Notes: generated from the letters alone by a model not told the origin. DNA of 29,046 bases from an uncultured Carnobacterium sp. (GCA_937976325.1 CALJSD010000079.1:1-29046); one strand, 5' to 3'. Shown: positions 1 to 7,872, counted from the first letter of the stretch. Program-made: numbers and translations.

Positions 1-360
1 CAAGAACTCGTTCAAAGCGGAGAGTTAACCTCAGGACATGCACGTACATTGCTTGGATTAAAAGACCAAACGAAAATCTTGCCGGTCGCTAAAAAAGCGG
101 TGAAGGAAGGGTTAACGGTTCGTGCTTTGGAGCAACTTGTTCAATCGATTAATGAACCAGTCAAAAAGGTTGTTAAAAAAGCAGCGAAACCGAAGAAATC
201 TATGTATATCATTGAATCTGAAGAACGCTTAATGGATAAATTCGGAACAAGCGTGCAAATCGTCGAAAAAGGCGAACGTGGAAAAATCGAGATTGAATAC
301 CTTTCTCAAAAGGATTTAACACGTATTTTAGAAGTATTAGAAATCGAATTAGACGATTAA
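1..360 (+). CDS. parB: ParB/Spo0J chromosome partitioning protein, 3' part only
   Basis: The open frame runs from base 1 to the TAA at 358-360, so the gene is cut by the window edge and about 119 residues are visible. The first visible residues read QELVQSGELTSGHARTLLGL; the SGHAR-LLGL segment is typical of the helix-turn-helix end of the ParB DNA-binding domain. A Lys-rich linker (VKKVVKKAAKPKK) follows, then a C-terminal block resembling the ParB dimerisation domain. ParB binds parS sites near the origin and spreads as a CTPase clamp to segregate chromosomes. A TTG at 49 is an internal codon and not the start, because the conserved sequence continues upstream of it. DUF951 and ychF follow at close spacing. 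No parS-like palindrome was found in the visible part. Confidence 0.9.
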   Translation, partial: QELVQSGELTSGHARTLLGLKDQTKILPVAKKAVKEGLTVRALEQLVQSINEPVKKVVKKAAKPKKSMYIIESEERLMDKFGTSVQIVEKGERGKIEIEYLSQKDLTRILEVLEIELDD

Positions 361-372
361 AAAGGAGTCTGT

Positions 373-582
373 ATGAAAGCAGGAACAACGTATCAATTAC
401 ACGATCATGTGGAAATGAAAAAGCCGCATGCGTGCCAAACGAATTCCTGGGAAATCATCCGTATGGGGATGGACATTCGTATCAAGTGTGATCACTGTGG
501 TCAAATGGTCCTAATGCCAAGACGGGAATTCGAGAAGAAGATGAAAAAGGTCACTGTAGTAGCGGCCGAAGAAAACAAATAA
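373..582 (+). CDS. DUF951 family small protein (YyzM-like)
   Basis: This 69-residue protein is preceded by an AAAGGAG site at 361-367, directly after the parB stop. The block MKKPHACQTNSWEIIRMGMD followed by IRIKCDHCG and MLMP-type residues (here MVLMPRREF) is the DUF951 signature. H19 and C21, together with the CDHC pair, suggest a small metal-binding or nucleic-acid-binding fold, but I know of no established biochemical role. Its place between parB and ychF is common in Firmicutes and supports the assignment. It is most likely co-transcribed with both, with gaps of 12 and 16 bases. Function is unknown. Confidence 0.85.
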   Translation: MKAGTTYQLHDHVEMKKPHACQTNSWEIIRMGMDIRIKCDHCGQMVLMPRREFEKKMKKVTVVAAEENK

Positions 583-598
583 AGAAAGAGTGTGACAA

Positions 599-1699
599 AT
601 GGCCTTAACAGCTGGAATCGTCGGCTTACCAAACGTTGGGAAGTCAACATTATTTAATGCAATTACAAAAGCAGGGGTCGAAGCAGCGAACTATCCGTTT
701 GCGACGATTGACCCAAACGTCGGAGTGGTAGAAGTACCAGACCTTCGTTTACAAAAACTAACAGAATTAGTGAAACCAAAGAAAACTGTCCCAACGACAT
801 TTGAATTTACAGATATCGCGGGAATCGTGAAAGGGGCAAGCCGCGGGGAAGGTCTTGGAAACAAATTTTTAAGCCATATCCGTCAAGTAGATGCGATTTG
901 CCAAGTAGTTCGTTGTTTTGAAGACGAAAATATTACACACGTGGCTGGGAAAGTTGACCCAATCGCCGATATCGAAACAATTAACCTAGAGTTAGTGTTG
1001 GCCGACCTTGAGTCAGTGGACAAACGTATCGCTCGTGTGGCAAAAATTGCGAAAACAAAAGATAAAGACGCGGTTGCAGAACTTGCAGTCTTAGAAAAAA
1101 TCAAACCTGTGTTAGAAGAAGGAAAATTAGCACGTACGATTGAATTCACAGACGAAGAACTTCCAATCGTGAAAGGCTTATTCCTTTTAACAACAAAACC
1201 AATGCTTTACATCGCAAACATCTCTGAAGATGACGTGATGGAAGGCGGCCATAACCAATATGTGCAATTAGTAGAAGACTATGCTGCAAAAGAAGATGCA
1301 GAAGTCGTAGTCATCTGTGCGAAAATCGAAGAAGAGGTAGCCGAATTAGAGGAAGAAGAGAAACAAGCCTTCTTAGAAGAAATGGGTATCGAAATCTCAG
1401 GGTTAGATATCTTAATCCAAAAAGCATACCACTTATTAGGATTAGCGACTTACTTTACAGCGGGTGAACAAGAAGTGCGCGCGTGGACATTCCGCCGCGG
1501 CATGAAAGCTCCGCAATGTGCGGGAATCATCCACTCAGACTTCGAACGTGGATTTATCCGTGCCGAAACTGTAGCCTACGCAGACCTACTGGAATACGGT
1601 AGTATGACGGCTGCAAAAGAAAACGGAAAAGTTCGTCAAGAAGGTAAAGAATATGTCGTGCAAGATGGCGACGTAATGCTCTTTAGATTTAATGTATAA
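599..1699 (+). CDS. ychF: Redox-regulated ATPase YchF (Obg family)
   Basis: This 366-residue protein has the usual length for YchF/OLA1. The P-loop GLPNVGKST is at residues 9-17. The switch region carries DIAGIVKGASRGEGLGN, and the guanine-specificity NKxD motif is replaced by NISE, as expected of YchF proteins, which prefer ATP. A coiled-coil-like, Glu-rich insertion (EEEVAELEEEEKQAF) and a C-terminal TGS domain (about 280-366) complete the three-domain layout. YchF binds ribosomes and is linked to translation and stress responses. The ATG is preceded by AAAGAAAGAG and lies 16 bases after the DUF951 stop. It appears to be in one operon with parB and DUF951. Confidence 0.96.
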   Translation: MALTAGIVGLPNVGKSTLFNAITKAGVEAANYPFATIDPNVGVVEVPDLRLQKLTELVKPKKTVPTTFEFTDIAGIVKGASRGEGLGNKFLSHIRQVDAICQVVRCFEDENITHVAGKVDPIADIETINLELVLADLESVDKRIARVAKIAKTKDKDAVAELAVLEKIKPVLEEGKLARTIEFTDEELPIVKGLFLLTTKPMLYIANISEDDVMEGGHNQYVQLVEDYAAKEDAEVVVICAKIEEEVAELEEEEKQAFLEEMGIEISGLDILIQKAYHLLGLATYFTAGEQEVRAWTFRRGMKAPQCAGIIHSDFERGFIRAETVAYADLLEYGSMTAAKENGKVRQEGKEYVVQDGDVMLFRFNV

Positions 1700-1719
1700 G
1701 GTTATCGGAGGATTGTAGC

Positions 1720-2403
1720 ATGTCAGAACAAAACGTACAAGAAGAAGTAGTAGTGTCAGTAGACTCTCTAAAAGCAGAATTAACAAATAAAAATGAACAA
1801 TACATCTATCAATTAGAACGCGCATTGAAAGAAGCTGGATTTGACGAAGCGCAAGTCGAAAAAGAATTATCAGTAATGCTTCCAGAAATCGTTGAAAAAC
1901 AAAAAGCGGGTGTGACTGCTCGTCAATTGTTCGGTACGGTAACAGAACGCGTTCAATCAATCGTAGCTGGGCCAGTAAAAGACCCAGATGCAAAATCGCC
2001 AGACTGGCAAATCGCCGTTGACGGAGGACTTTTAGTCGGCGGATTATTCGCTCTTGTTACAGGAGTGATGTTGATGTTAAACCCAAGTTCAGATACGCAA
2101 CCAATGGGACTCTTCACACTAATCATCAACTTTATCGCAGGGGCATTTGTCATGCTTGCGATTTCTAAAAACGCACCTAAATTTGACAATCCAAAAGGTC
2201 AACGCGGTTATATCCGTTACTTAGTGGTAAGTACGGTTGCGATGGTTGCTTGGTTAATCTTAGTGGTGTTAAGTCAACAATACATCCCATCAGTGATTAA
2301 CATTGTGATGAGTTACGAGTGGTACTTACTCATCGGGGCTGCGGCTCTTGCTGGTAAATTCTACTTGAAGAAGAAATTAAATATTGTCGGATCAGTAATG
2401 TAA
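1720..2403 (+). CDS. DUF1129 family membrane protein
   Basis: This 227-residue protein has a soluble N-terminal half of about 95 residues. That half resembles the short helical domain of DUF1129 proteins: acidic and amphipathic, with 'VTARQLFGTVTERV' before the membrane part. Four hydrophobic segments follow, at roughly 103-122, 131-152, 168-190 and 198-216, with a basic C-terminus (KKKLN). The ATG has a GGAGG site at 1707-1711. It follows ychF by 20 bases, a linkage seen in other Lactobacillales, and is probably in the same operon. No catalytic residues are apparent and the function is unknown. Confidence 0.75.
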   Translation: MSEQNVQEEVVVSVDSLKAELTNKNEQYIYQLERALKEAGFDEAQVEKELSVMLPEIVEKQKAGVTARQLFGTVTERVQSIVAGPVKDPDAKSPDWQIAVDGGLLVGGLFALVTGVMLMLNPSSDTQPMGLFTLIINFIAGAFVMLAISKNAPKFDNPKGQRGYIRYLVVSTVAMVAWLILVVLSQQYIPSVINIVMSYEWYLLIGAAALAGKFYLKKKLNIVGSVM

Positions 2404-2419
2404 GAAACGAAAACAATCT

Positions 2420-2477
2420 GTGTGACGGTGACGGCGAAGTGCTTCGTGGAAGTCGGCAGTCATCGCACACTTCTTTT
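2420..2477 (+). terminator. Candidate terminator hairpin after the ychF-DUF1129 operon
   Basis: GTGTGACGGTGAC (2420-2432) pairs imperfectly with GTCATCGCACAC (2459-2470), and a perfect inner hairpin CGAAG-TG-CTTCG lies at 2435-2446. TTCTTTTA follows. The outer stem has a bulge and a mismatch and the T-run is broken, so it may be a weak terminator or a processing hairpin. It lies in the 88-base gap before the DUF2207 gene. Confidence 0.45.
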
Positions 2478-2491
2478 ATAGAGGTGAGCAT

Positions 2492-4309
2492 ATGAAACAA
2501 ATGAAACGTTGGATTATCACGTTTTTATTAGGATTAGTTGCCTTTTTGGGACTCGGTACTACGGTTGATGCGAGAAGTTTAGTCGTTGATAAGTATGATA
2601 TCGAAGCAAATATTTTAGAAAATGGGGACGTTCAGTTCTTCGAAACCATTACCTTCCAATCGGATGGTGCGTATAATGGGGTCTTCTACAACTTGGATTA
2701 CTCTGGTTTTGGGAAACCAACCGATGTCAATGCGTATTTAGAAACAAGCGAAGGGCGTCTGTTAATGAACCAGGAGAATTCTGGGAAAAAGGGAACGTAT
2801 CAATTAACGGATAGCGGTTCGAAGATTCAGTTCAAAGTATTTTTCCCATTCTCGAACTCGAAATTAAAAGTGACTTTCCAATATACGATTCCAAAACTCA
2901 TTACGAACTACTTGGATACGGCCGAATTAAACCGAAAAGTAGTCGGAAAAGAGTGGGAAATCGACCAACACAATATTACGGTGAAGGTGAATATCCCTGG
3001 AACAGCTTCAAAGGAAACGCTTCGTGCATGGGGACATGGCGCAGGCCAAAACGGGAATGTACAAATCGCGAGCGACTATCGTTCGGTAACACTCACAGCT
3101 CCTGAAAACAAAAGCGGAGACTTTGTGGAAGTGCATATGCTTTTCCCGCAAACATTGACTTTTGCCAATACGAATGTGAAAAACGAAAAAGCGTTTGACC
3201 GCATCGTAGCCGAAGAGGAAAAACTCATTAATGACGAGAAGAATGTTAGAAATTTGGGATTCTTCGGAATGATTGCCGGTTGGGTGCTCCTAGTCTTAAA
3301 TATGATTTATGCCTTTGTGACAGGATTCTTTGCGAACCGTAAGCGTCTAGCTCAGGTACAACATATCCCAGACCATCTCTATGAACTTCCTGAAGATATT
3401 ACTCCAGCAGTCATGAATCAGGCGGTTTATGGAAAAACAGATATGACCGACTTTAGTGCGACAATCATGGATCTTGTTCGTAAGAAAGTCTTGACGTTAT
3501 CCGATACAGAGCCATATACGATTACGCTTGTGGACGATACGAAAGAAATGCTTCGTCATGAAAAAATAGCCCTTCATATCCTCTTTGAAGTGGTGGGCGG
3601 TTCAGACACAACGATTGAACTCGAACAAGTGAAGAAGTATGCGAAAAATCATTCAACGACTTACTACAACGAGTGTCAAAAATGGATAGGTGCTGTCGAT
3701 ACGGCGGCTGAGAAATACCGCGTTACACGTTTCGATAAAGACGAACCTCAAGGACGTAGCGGCTTCCCAGGATGCTTGCTTGTCATCATCGGTGCTTTAA
3801 CGATTGGTGCAGCCTTCTTAACGAAGAATATAAATTATTTATTGTGGACTGTTGGAGGCGTACTCCTTGTCGCTGGACCATTAACGCTTATCGGGACAGG
3901 AATTTTTGCCAACCGTCGTTCTCTTAAAGGAGAATTACGTTATCGTAAATGGCAAGCCTTTAAACAAATGCTAAAAGATCTCTCACCAATGAAGCGGATC
4001 GAAGATTTACCAAGTATTCAACTGTGGGATCACTTCCTTGTTTATGCCATCTCTTTAGGCGTGGCTGAACACGTGATTAAAGTGTTGAAAAAATTAATAC
4101 CAGACCAATTACCAAACAGTGTGTTCTATTCAACTCAAAACGGAACGATTTACTATCCTGTTTCTGATTTTAATAGTACTTTTTCAAGCTCGTATAACAC
4201 TGCGAATACTGCTGTGAACGGAAGCAGCAACTCTGGTGGGTTCGGCGGAGGATTCTCTGGCGGATCGAGCGGTGGTAGTGGTGGAGGATCCGGCGGTGGC
4301 GGATTCTAA
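2492..4309 (+). CDS. DUF2207 domain membrane protein with Gly/Ser-rich tail
   Basis: This 605-residue protein begins with a signal-peptide-like segment (MKQMKRW, then a hydrophobic core, then VDARS at about 24-28). An extracellular beta-rich domain typical of DUF2207 follows (DKYDIEANILENGDVQFFETITF and onward). A transmembrane helix is found near 252-276, then a cytoplasmic region, two closely spaced hydrophobic segments near 425-470, and another soluble region. The tail is almost entirely Gly and Ser (about 578-605), ending in GGGGF, as in many YciQ/DUF2207 proteins. It probably sits in the cytoplasmic membrane with the N-terminal domain outside. No enzymatic role is established. GAGGTGA precedes the ATG. 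The methyltransferase starts only 14 bases later. Confidence 0.85.
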   Translation: MKQMKRWIITFLLGLVAFLGLGTTVDARSLVVDKYDIEANILENGDVQFFETITFQSDGAYNGVFYNLDYSGFGKPTDVNAYLETSEGRLLMNQENSGKKGTYQLTDSGSKIQFKVFFPFSNSKLKVTFQYTIPKLITNYLDTAELNRKVVGKEWEIDQHNITVKVNIPGTASKETLRAWGHGAGQNGNVQIASDYRSVTLTAPENKSGDFVEVHMLFPQTLTFANTNVKNEKAFDRIVAEEEKLINDEKNVRNLGFFGMIAGWVLLVLNMIYAFVTGFFANRKRLAQVQHIPDHLYELPEDITPAVMNQAVYGKTDMTDFSATIMDLVRKKVLTLSDTEPYTITLVDDTKEMLRHEKIALHILFEVVGGSDTTIELEQVKKYAKNHSTTYYNECQKWIGAVDTAAEKYRVTRFDKDEPQGRSGFPGCLLVIIGALTIGAAFLTKNINYLLWTVGGVLLVAGPLTLIGTGIFANRRSLKGELRYRKWQAFKQMLKDLSPMKRIEDLPSIQLWDHFLVYAISLGVAEHVIKVLKKLIPDQLPNSVFYSTQNGTIYYPVSDFNSTFSSSYNTANTAVNGSSNSGGFGGGFSGGSSGGSGGGSGGGGF

Positions 4310-4323
4310 TCAAAGGAGAATTT

Positions 4324-5025
4324 ATGTTAAACGAAATGATGCACAGACCAGTTGTCAAACCGGAACTGGTCGAGTACATGCGTTCAAGTCAACGCCGTTT
4401 TCCGGGGGACTTGGGTGAGTTAGAAAATACAGCCAATGAATTAGGAATTCCAATTATTCCTCATGAAACAGCTGTGTTTCTAGATTTTATTGTTGGATTG
4501 TATCAACCAAAAAATATTTTAGAGATTGGAACGGCAGTCGGATTCTCAGCGAGTTTGATGGCAACAGCTTCACCACAAGCGAAAGTCACGACCATTGACC
4601 GCTACGAATTGATGTACAGCCGTGCCAAAGCCAACTTTGAAAGACTAGGGTTGGCCGACCGTATCACACAACTGGAAGGCGATGCGGCAGATATTTTACC
4701 TACATTGGAACAAGGAAAATACGATTTCCTATTTATGGATAGCGCCAAAGCTAAATACATCGAGTTCTTCCCATATTGTATTGACGTGCTTGAAGTGGGT
4801 GGTGTGCTAATGGTGGACGATATTTTCCAAGGAGGAACGATTTTAGAAGACGTGATGGAGCGCCCAAGACGTGTGCGTAAAATTCATCGCCGCCTCAATA
4901 TGTTCCTTGATTTGGTTCAAAGTGACCCAACATTAAAATCAACTTTACTTCCACTGGGCGACGGAGTGATTCTCATTCAAAAGCTCGAAGAAAAAGATTT
5001 TAAATATATTTTAGAAGACTTGTAA
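4324..5025 (+). CDS. SAM-dependent O-methyltransferase, class I (TrmR/YrrM-like)
   Basis: This 233-residue protein has a Rossmann methyltransferase fold. Motif I is LEIGTAVGFSASLMA (about residues 62-76), the acidic strand-2 end is TTIDRYE, and the metal/SAM motif is FLFMDSAK and LMVDDIF. These features and the length fit the caffeoyl-CoA-O-methyltransferase-like family. In Firmicutes that family includes TrmR (YrrM), which methylates 5-hydroxyuridine at the tRNA wobble position. The exact substrate cannot be fixed from sequence alone, so no symbol is given. AAAGGAG lies at 4313-4319, and the gene follows the DUF2207 gene closely. The neighbouring gltX keeps a translation theme. Confidence 0.85.
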   Translation: MLNEMMHRPVVKPELVEYMRSSQRRFPGDLGELENTANELGIPIIPHETAVFLDFIVGLYQPKNILEIGTAVGFSASLMATASPQAKVTTIDRYELMYSRAKANFERLGLADRITQLEGDAADILPTLEQGKYDFLFMDSAKAKYIEFFPYCIDVLEVGGVLMVDDIFQGGTILEDVMERPRRVRKIHRRLNMFLDLVQSDPTLKSTLLPLGDGVILIQKLEEKDFKYILEDL

Positions 5026-5094
5026 ATTAATCATGGAAATCCCCATGGAAAAGTTTTACAATAAGAAGGATGACAAAAGAAAGGAAGTTTTACA

Positions 5095-6570
5095 ATGACA
5101 GATAAAGTGCGTGTACGTTATGCACCAAGTCCAACAGGGCACTTACACATCGGGAATGCCCGTACAGCTCTATTTAACTATTTATTCGCGAGACATTATG
5201 GTGGAGAGTTCATCATCCGTATCGAGGATACTGACCGCAAGAGAAATCTTGAACACGGTGAAGAAAGCCAATTAGAAAACTTAACATGGCTTGGAATGGA
5301 TTGGGATGAAGGTCCAGACAAACCTGGCAAATACGGTCCATACCGTCAATCAGAACGTGAACACATTTATAATCCACTTATCGAGCAATTACTTGCTGAA
5401 GATAAAGCGTATAAATGCTACATGACAGAGGAAGAATTGGAAGCAGAACGTGAAGCGCAACGTGCTCGTGGCGAAATGCCTCATTACAGTGGCCAACACG
5501 CTCACTTAACTCAAGAGCAACGTGACGCTTTTGAAGCAGAAGGACGCACTCCTGTTGTTCGTTTCCGTGTTCCAAAACAAGGAACTTACGTATTCGATGA
5601 TATCGTTAAAGGCGAAATCTCATTCGAATCTACAAGTGTCGGTGGGGACTTCGTTATCTTGAAACGTGACGGAATGCCAACTTACAACTTCGCAGTAGCA
5701 GTGGATGACCACTTCATGGAAATCACTCACGTTTTACGTGGAGATGACCACATTGCGAATACTCCAAAACAATTAATGATTTACGAAGCATTCGGTTGGG
5801 TACCACCACGTTTTGGTCATATGACATTAATCATTAATACAGAAACAGGTAAGAAATTATCGAAACGTGATGAATCAATCCTACAATTCATCGAACAATA
5901 TAAAGACTTAGGGTACTTACCAGAAGCGATGTTCAACTTTATCGCGCTTCTAGGATGGTCTCCTCAAGGTGAACACGAAATCTTCAGCCGTGAAGAATTC
6001 ATCGAAATCTTCGATGAAAAACGTCTTGGTAAATCACCAGCCGCTTTCGATCCTAAGAAACTAGAATGGATTAACAACACATACGTGAAGAAAACTCCAT
6101 TAGAAGAAGTAGCTGAAATGGCGATTGCTCAATTAAAAGAAGCAGGTGTTGTGAAAGAAGAAGTTTCTCCTGAAGAACATGCATGGTTAGTGAAATTAGT
6201 GTCTTTATACCACGACCAAATGAGCTACATGAATGAAATCGTTGAGTTATCAGCGCTATTCTTCAGAAAAGATTTCGAAGTGGAAAATGAACAAGCTAAA
6301 GAAGTTCTTCAAGGCGAAACAGTTCCAACAGTATTGAACGCTTTTGTTGCGAAATTAGAATCAATGGAAACATTCGATGAACCAAGTATTCTTGCAGCAA
6401 TCAAGGAAGTTCAAAAGGAAACTGGCGTGAAGGGTAAAAACTTGTTTATGCCAATTCGTGTGGCTACGAGTGGACAAACACACGGGCCGGAGATCGGCAA
6501 GACGATCGAATTGCTTGGAAGAGAACGCAGCATTGCACACGTGCAAGCCGCACTTGCTCTTATTAAATAA
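5095..6570 (+). CDS. gltX: Glutamyl-tRNA synthetase
   Basis: This 491-residue protein has the length expected of a bacterial GluRS. The class I signature is SPTGHLHIGNARTALFNYLF (residues 12-31) and the KMSKS-type loop is KKLSKRDES (about 253-261). The internal RIEDTDRKR and 'YNFAVAVDDHFMEITHVLRG' blocks are also diagnostic. It attaches glutamate to tRNA-Glu, and to tRNA-Gln in organisms using the amidotransferase route, in the cytoplasm. AAAGGAAG precedes the ATG. In many Firmicutes cysE and cysS follow gltX directly. Here about 11.7 kb of citrate genes and intergenic sequence separates them, and gltX ends in its own terminator. Confidence 0.98.
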   Translation: MTDKVRVRYAPSPTGHLHIGNARTALFNYLFARHYGGEFIIRIEDTDRKRNLEHGEESQLENLTWLGMDWDEGPDKPGKYGPYRQSEREHIYNPLIEQLLAEDKAYKCYMTEEELEAEREAQRARGEMPHYSGQHAHLTQEQRDAFEAEGRTPVVRFRVPKQGTYVFDDIVKGEISFESTSVGGDFVILKRDGMPTYNFAVAVDDHFMEITHVLRGDDHIANTPKQLMIYEAFGWVPPRFGHMTLIINTETGKKLSKRDESILQFIEQYKDLGYLPEAMFNFIALLGWSPQGEHEIFSREEFIEIFDEKRLGKSPAAFDPKKLEWINNTYVKKTPLEEVAEMAIAQLKEAGVVKEEVSPEEHAWLVKLVSLYHDQMSYMNEIVELSALFFRKDFEVENEQAKEVLQGETVPTVLNAFVAKLESMETFDEPSILAAIKEVQKETGVKGKNLFMPIRVATSGQTHGPEIGKTIELLGRERSIAHVQAALALIK

Positions 6571-6580
6571 AAGCTAACAG

Positions 6581-6618
6581 AAAGGGTTAACGCAAACTGC
6601 GTTAACTCTTTTTTATTT
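6581..6618 (+). terminator. Rho-independent terminator of gltX
   Basis: GTTAACGCA (6586-6594), loop AAC, and TGCGTTAAC (6598-6606) form a perfect 9-bp stem. Flanking AAAGG and TCTTT (one G-U pair) extend it to about 14 bp. The run TCTTTTTTATTTAT follows. It starts 11 bases after the gltX stop. Confidence 0.92.
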
Positions 6619-6665
6619 ATATTCATTTAAAACCATGGGCCTTCGGCCCGATATTCTTCAAAATA

Positions 6666-6820
6666 CTCGGATATCTTCATAATAGCGGTAATGGGGTACC
6701 GGTTCGAGCCTAGGGTCTCTCACCTTTAAAGCTTCAAAGCAGGAGTACGTCCAGGAGTGGACTACTCCTGCTAATTCACATTTAATACGATTCCCCATTA
6801 CTGCTATTATAGAATCCGAG
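6666..6820 (+). repeat. Structured palindromic element, copy A (candidate ncRNA/MITE-like)
   Basis: The element is bounded by CTCGGAT (6666-6672) and ATCCGAG (6814-6820). Inside these, ATAATAGCGGTAATGGGG (ending at 6696) pairs with CCCCATTACTGCTATTAT (6793-6810), 18 positions with a single G-U. The stem continues imperfectly outward to about 6644 and 6841 (CGGCCCGATATTC against GAATATCAGGCC). The interior has hairpin P2 (6701-6724, 8-base loop CCTAGGGT), the linker AAGCTTCAAA (6729-6738), hairpin P3 (6739-6771, 9-bp perfect stem GCAGGAGTA/TACTCCTGC with an inner GTCC/GGAC), and TAATTCACA (6772-6780). A homologous copy lies inverted at 26376-26530. It sits between convergent gltX and citG and does not precede a gene on its own strand. 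Whether it is transcribed is unknown. Confidence 0.75.
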
Positions 6821-6940
6821 ATTTCTCTGAATATCAGGCCTCAGGGGGAAAGCATAAATAAAAAGGTTAATCCTTTCTTGAAAAAGAGAAGACGACAAGA
6901 CATGTGCATGCTGAGTTCTCTGGCGCAGGGAGGGGAGAAT

Positions 6941-7024
6941 ATGAAGTGTGTGCTCGAGAAAGAGGTTAAGTCGTAGAGTGCCGGAAACTAAGAGCATGAA
7001 GTGTGTGCTGAAAAATGGGTAAAG
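6941..7024. repeat. Two direct repeats of about 29 bases between element A and citG
   Basis: ATGAAGTGTGTGCT occurs at 6941-6954 and again at 6996-7009, a period of 55 bases. The similarity continues as GAGAAAGAGGTTAAG against GAAAAATGGGTAAAG. The stretch 6842-7020 otherwise holds no convincing gene. An 87-codon minus-strand frame (6782-7045) crosses the palindromic element and looks like chance. The meaning of the repeats is unknown. Confidence 0.6.
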
Positions 7025-7025
7025 A

Positions 7026-7055
7026 AAAAACGGATGAGGATTCATCCGTTTTGTT
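7026..7055 (-). terminator. Terminator overlapping the citG stop codon, possibly bidirectional
   Basis: ACGGATGA (7030-7037) and TCATCCGT (7042-7049) form a perfect 8-bp stem with loop GGAT. On the minus strand the stem is followed by TTTTTTCTTT, and on the plus strand by TTTTGTTG. The citG stop (TGA, complement of 7042-7044) lies inside the stem. The structure can therefore end the minus-strand cit transcript and read-through from the gltX side. Confidence 0.85.
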
Positions 7056-7872
7056 GTATTTTATGACAGAAGAAGGTGAGCGAGAGTAGGTCTGCGCTGC
7101 CTCCAGGGCTGAGGTTACGCTCGATAAGGACATTGTCGTAGTCTTCGAGTCGGTTTGCTAGCTCAGCTTCTGTGAGGGTTTGTGCTTCTTCAAATAATTG
7201 TTGTGCTTCTTGTTGCACTTGTTTATACGCATCGATTCCGCCGCGGTGAATAAGGTTTCCGTCTTCAACAAAGGTCATTAGATACAGAAGAAGGAGTAAG
7301 TCGCGGTGACGTGGTGTGTGCGTGTCTAGTGTGTTGTAATAGTCGAGGGCTTTTGCAAGGCTTGGGTAGCCTGTTGCTGCTTCGCCTCGAATGCCTGTGA
7401 TGCCATGTTCAACGTAGAGTTTTTCCCCGTAAGAGAGGTGCTCTTTTTGGTCGAGGTTGGCAAAATCCACTTCGATGAGGTGGCGCGTCATTAGGTTGCA
7501 GTAGTGCAAGGCTTCTGGAATGTTGCCATTCGTATGAGCGGTAGCCCCTAAGACGAGGGCAAAGGAAAAGTTGGCTCCTTTATGAGTGTTGATATTGTTG
7601 GTGGCGGCCATCATCGCGTCTTCGGCTTGTTTTCCAAGGGCGCGAAGCTCGTTAAATAAGTCGAGTGGAATGCCGTTGTGGCGTTTTCCTGCTTCGGCGT
7701 AGGCCAGTAAATAAGGACGAAGCGCTTCGATACTTTGATAGAAGGTATCCTTTGTCATGTCCTTATGAGCGCCGGTAGAAATTGGATCCACGAGGCCTGG
7801 TTTTGGCGCGAGATTTACTTCTTGTAGAAGGGCGTCTGTAGCCGCTTGTGCTAAAAACTCAGGATTAATCAA
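7042..7872 (-). CDS. citG: Triphosphoribosyl-dephospho-CoA synthase (citrate lyase prosthetic-group precursor)
   Basis: This 276-residue protein contains APKPGLVDPISTGAHKDM (22-39), the substrate and metal region of the CitG family, and NTHKGANFSFALVLGA near residues 94-109, the second conserved block. It joins ATP and dephospho-CoA to form 2'-(5''-triphosphoribosyl)-3'-dephospho-CoA, which CitX then attaches to CitD. The start codon at 7872 overlaps the end of the upstream GntR gene by 8 bases, so the two are likely translationally coupled. It is the last gene of the minus-strand group and its stop lies within the terminator stem. It stands alone here, not fused to citX as in some lactic acid bacteria. 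Confidence 0.93.
   Translation of the reverse strand: MINPEFLAQAATDALLQEVNLAPKPGLVDPISTGAHKDMTKDTFYQSIEALRPYLLAYAEAGKRHNGIPLDLFNELRALGKQAEDAMMAATNNINTHKGANFSFALVLGATAHTNGNIPEALHYCNLMTRHLIEVDFANLDQKEHLSYGEKLYVEHGITGIRGEAATGYPSLAKALDYYNTLDTHTPRHRDLLLLLYLMTFVEDGNLIHRGGIDAYKQVQQEAQQLFEEAQTLTEAELANRLEDYDNVLIERNLSPGGSADLLSLTFFCHKIQQNG

Noticed and set aside
5032..5047. Small hairpin CATGG-AAATCC-CCATG before gltX as a terminator
   Set aside because: The stem is only 5 bp and is not followed by a T-run; probably chance.
6690..6724. tRNA-like T-arm (GGTTCGAGCC) in element A
   Set aside because: The bases around TTCGA do not form a 5-bp T-stem and no acceptor stem, anticodon arm or CCA end is present; the motif belongs to hairpin P2.
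6666..6820. T-box or amino-acid riboswitch downstream of gltX
   Set aside because: There is no same-strand gene downstream, no T-box sequence, and the homologous copy B is not upstream of a synthetase or transporter gene.
6782..7045. 87-codon minus-strand frame between citG and element A
   Set aside because: It begins inside the citG terminator, runs through direct repeats and one arm of the palindromic element, lacks a good ribosome site and has an odd composition.
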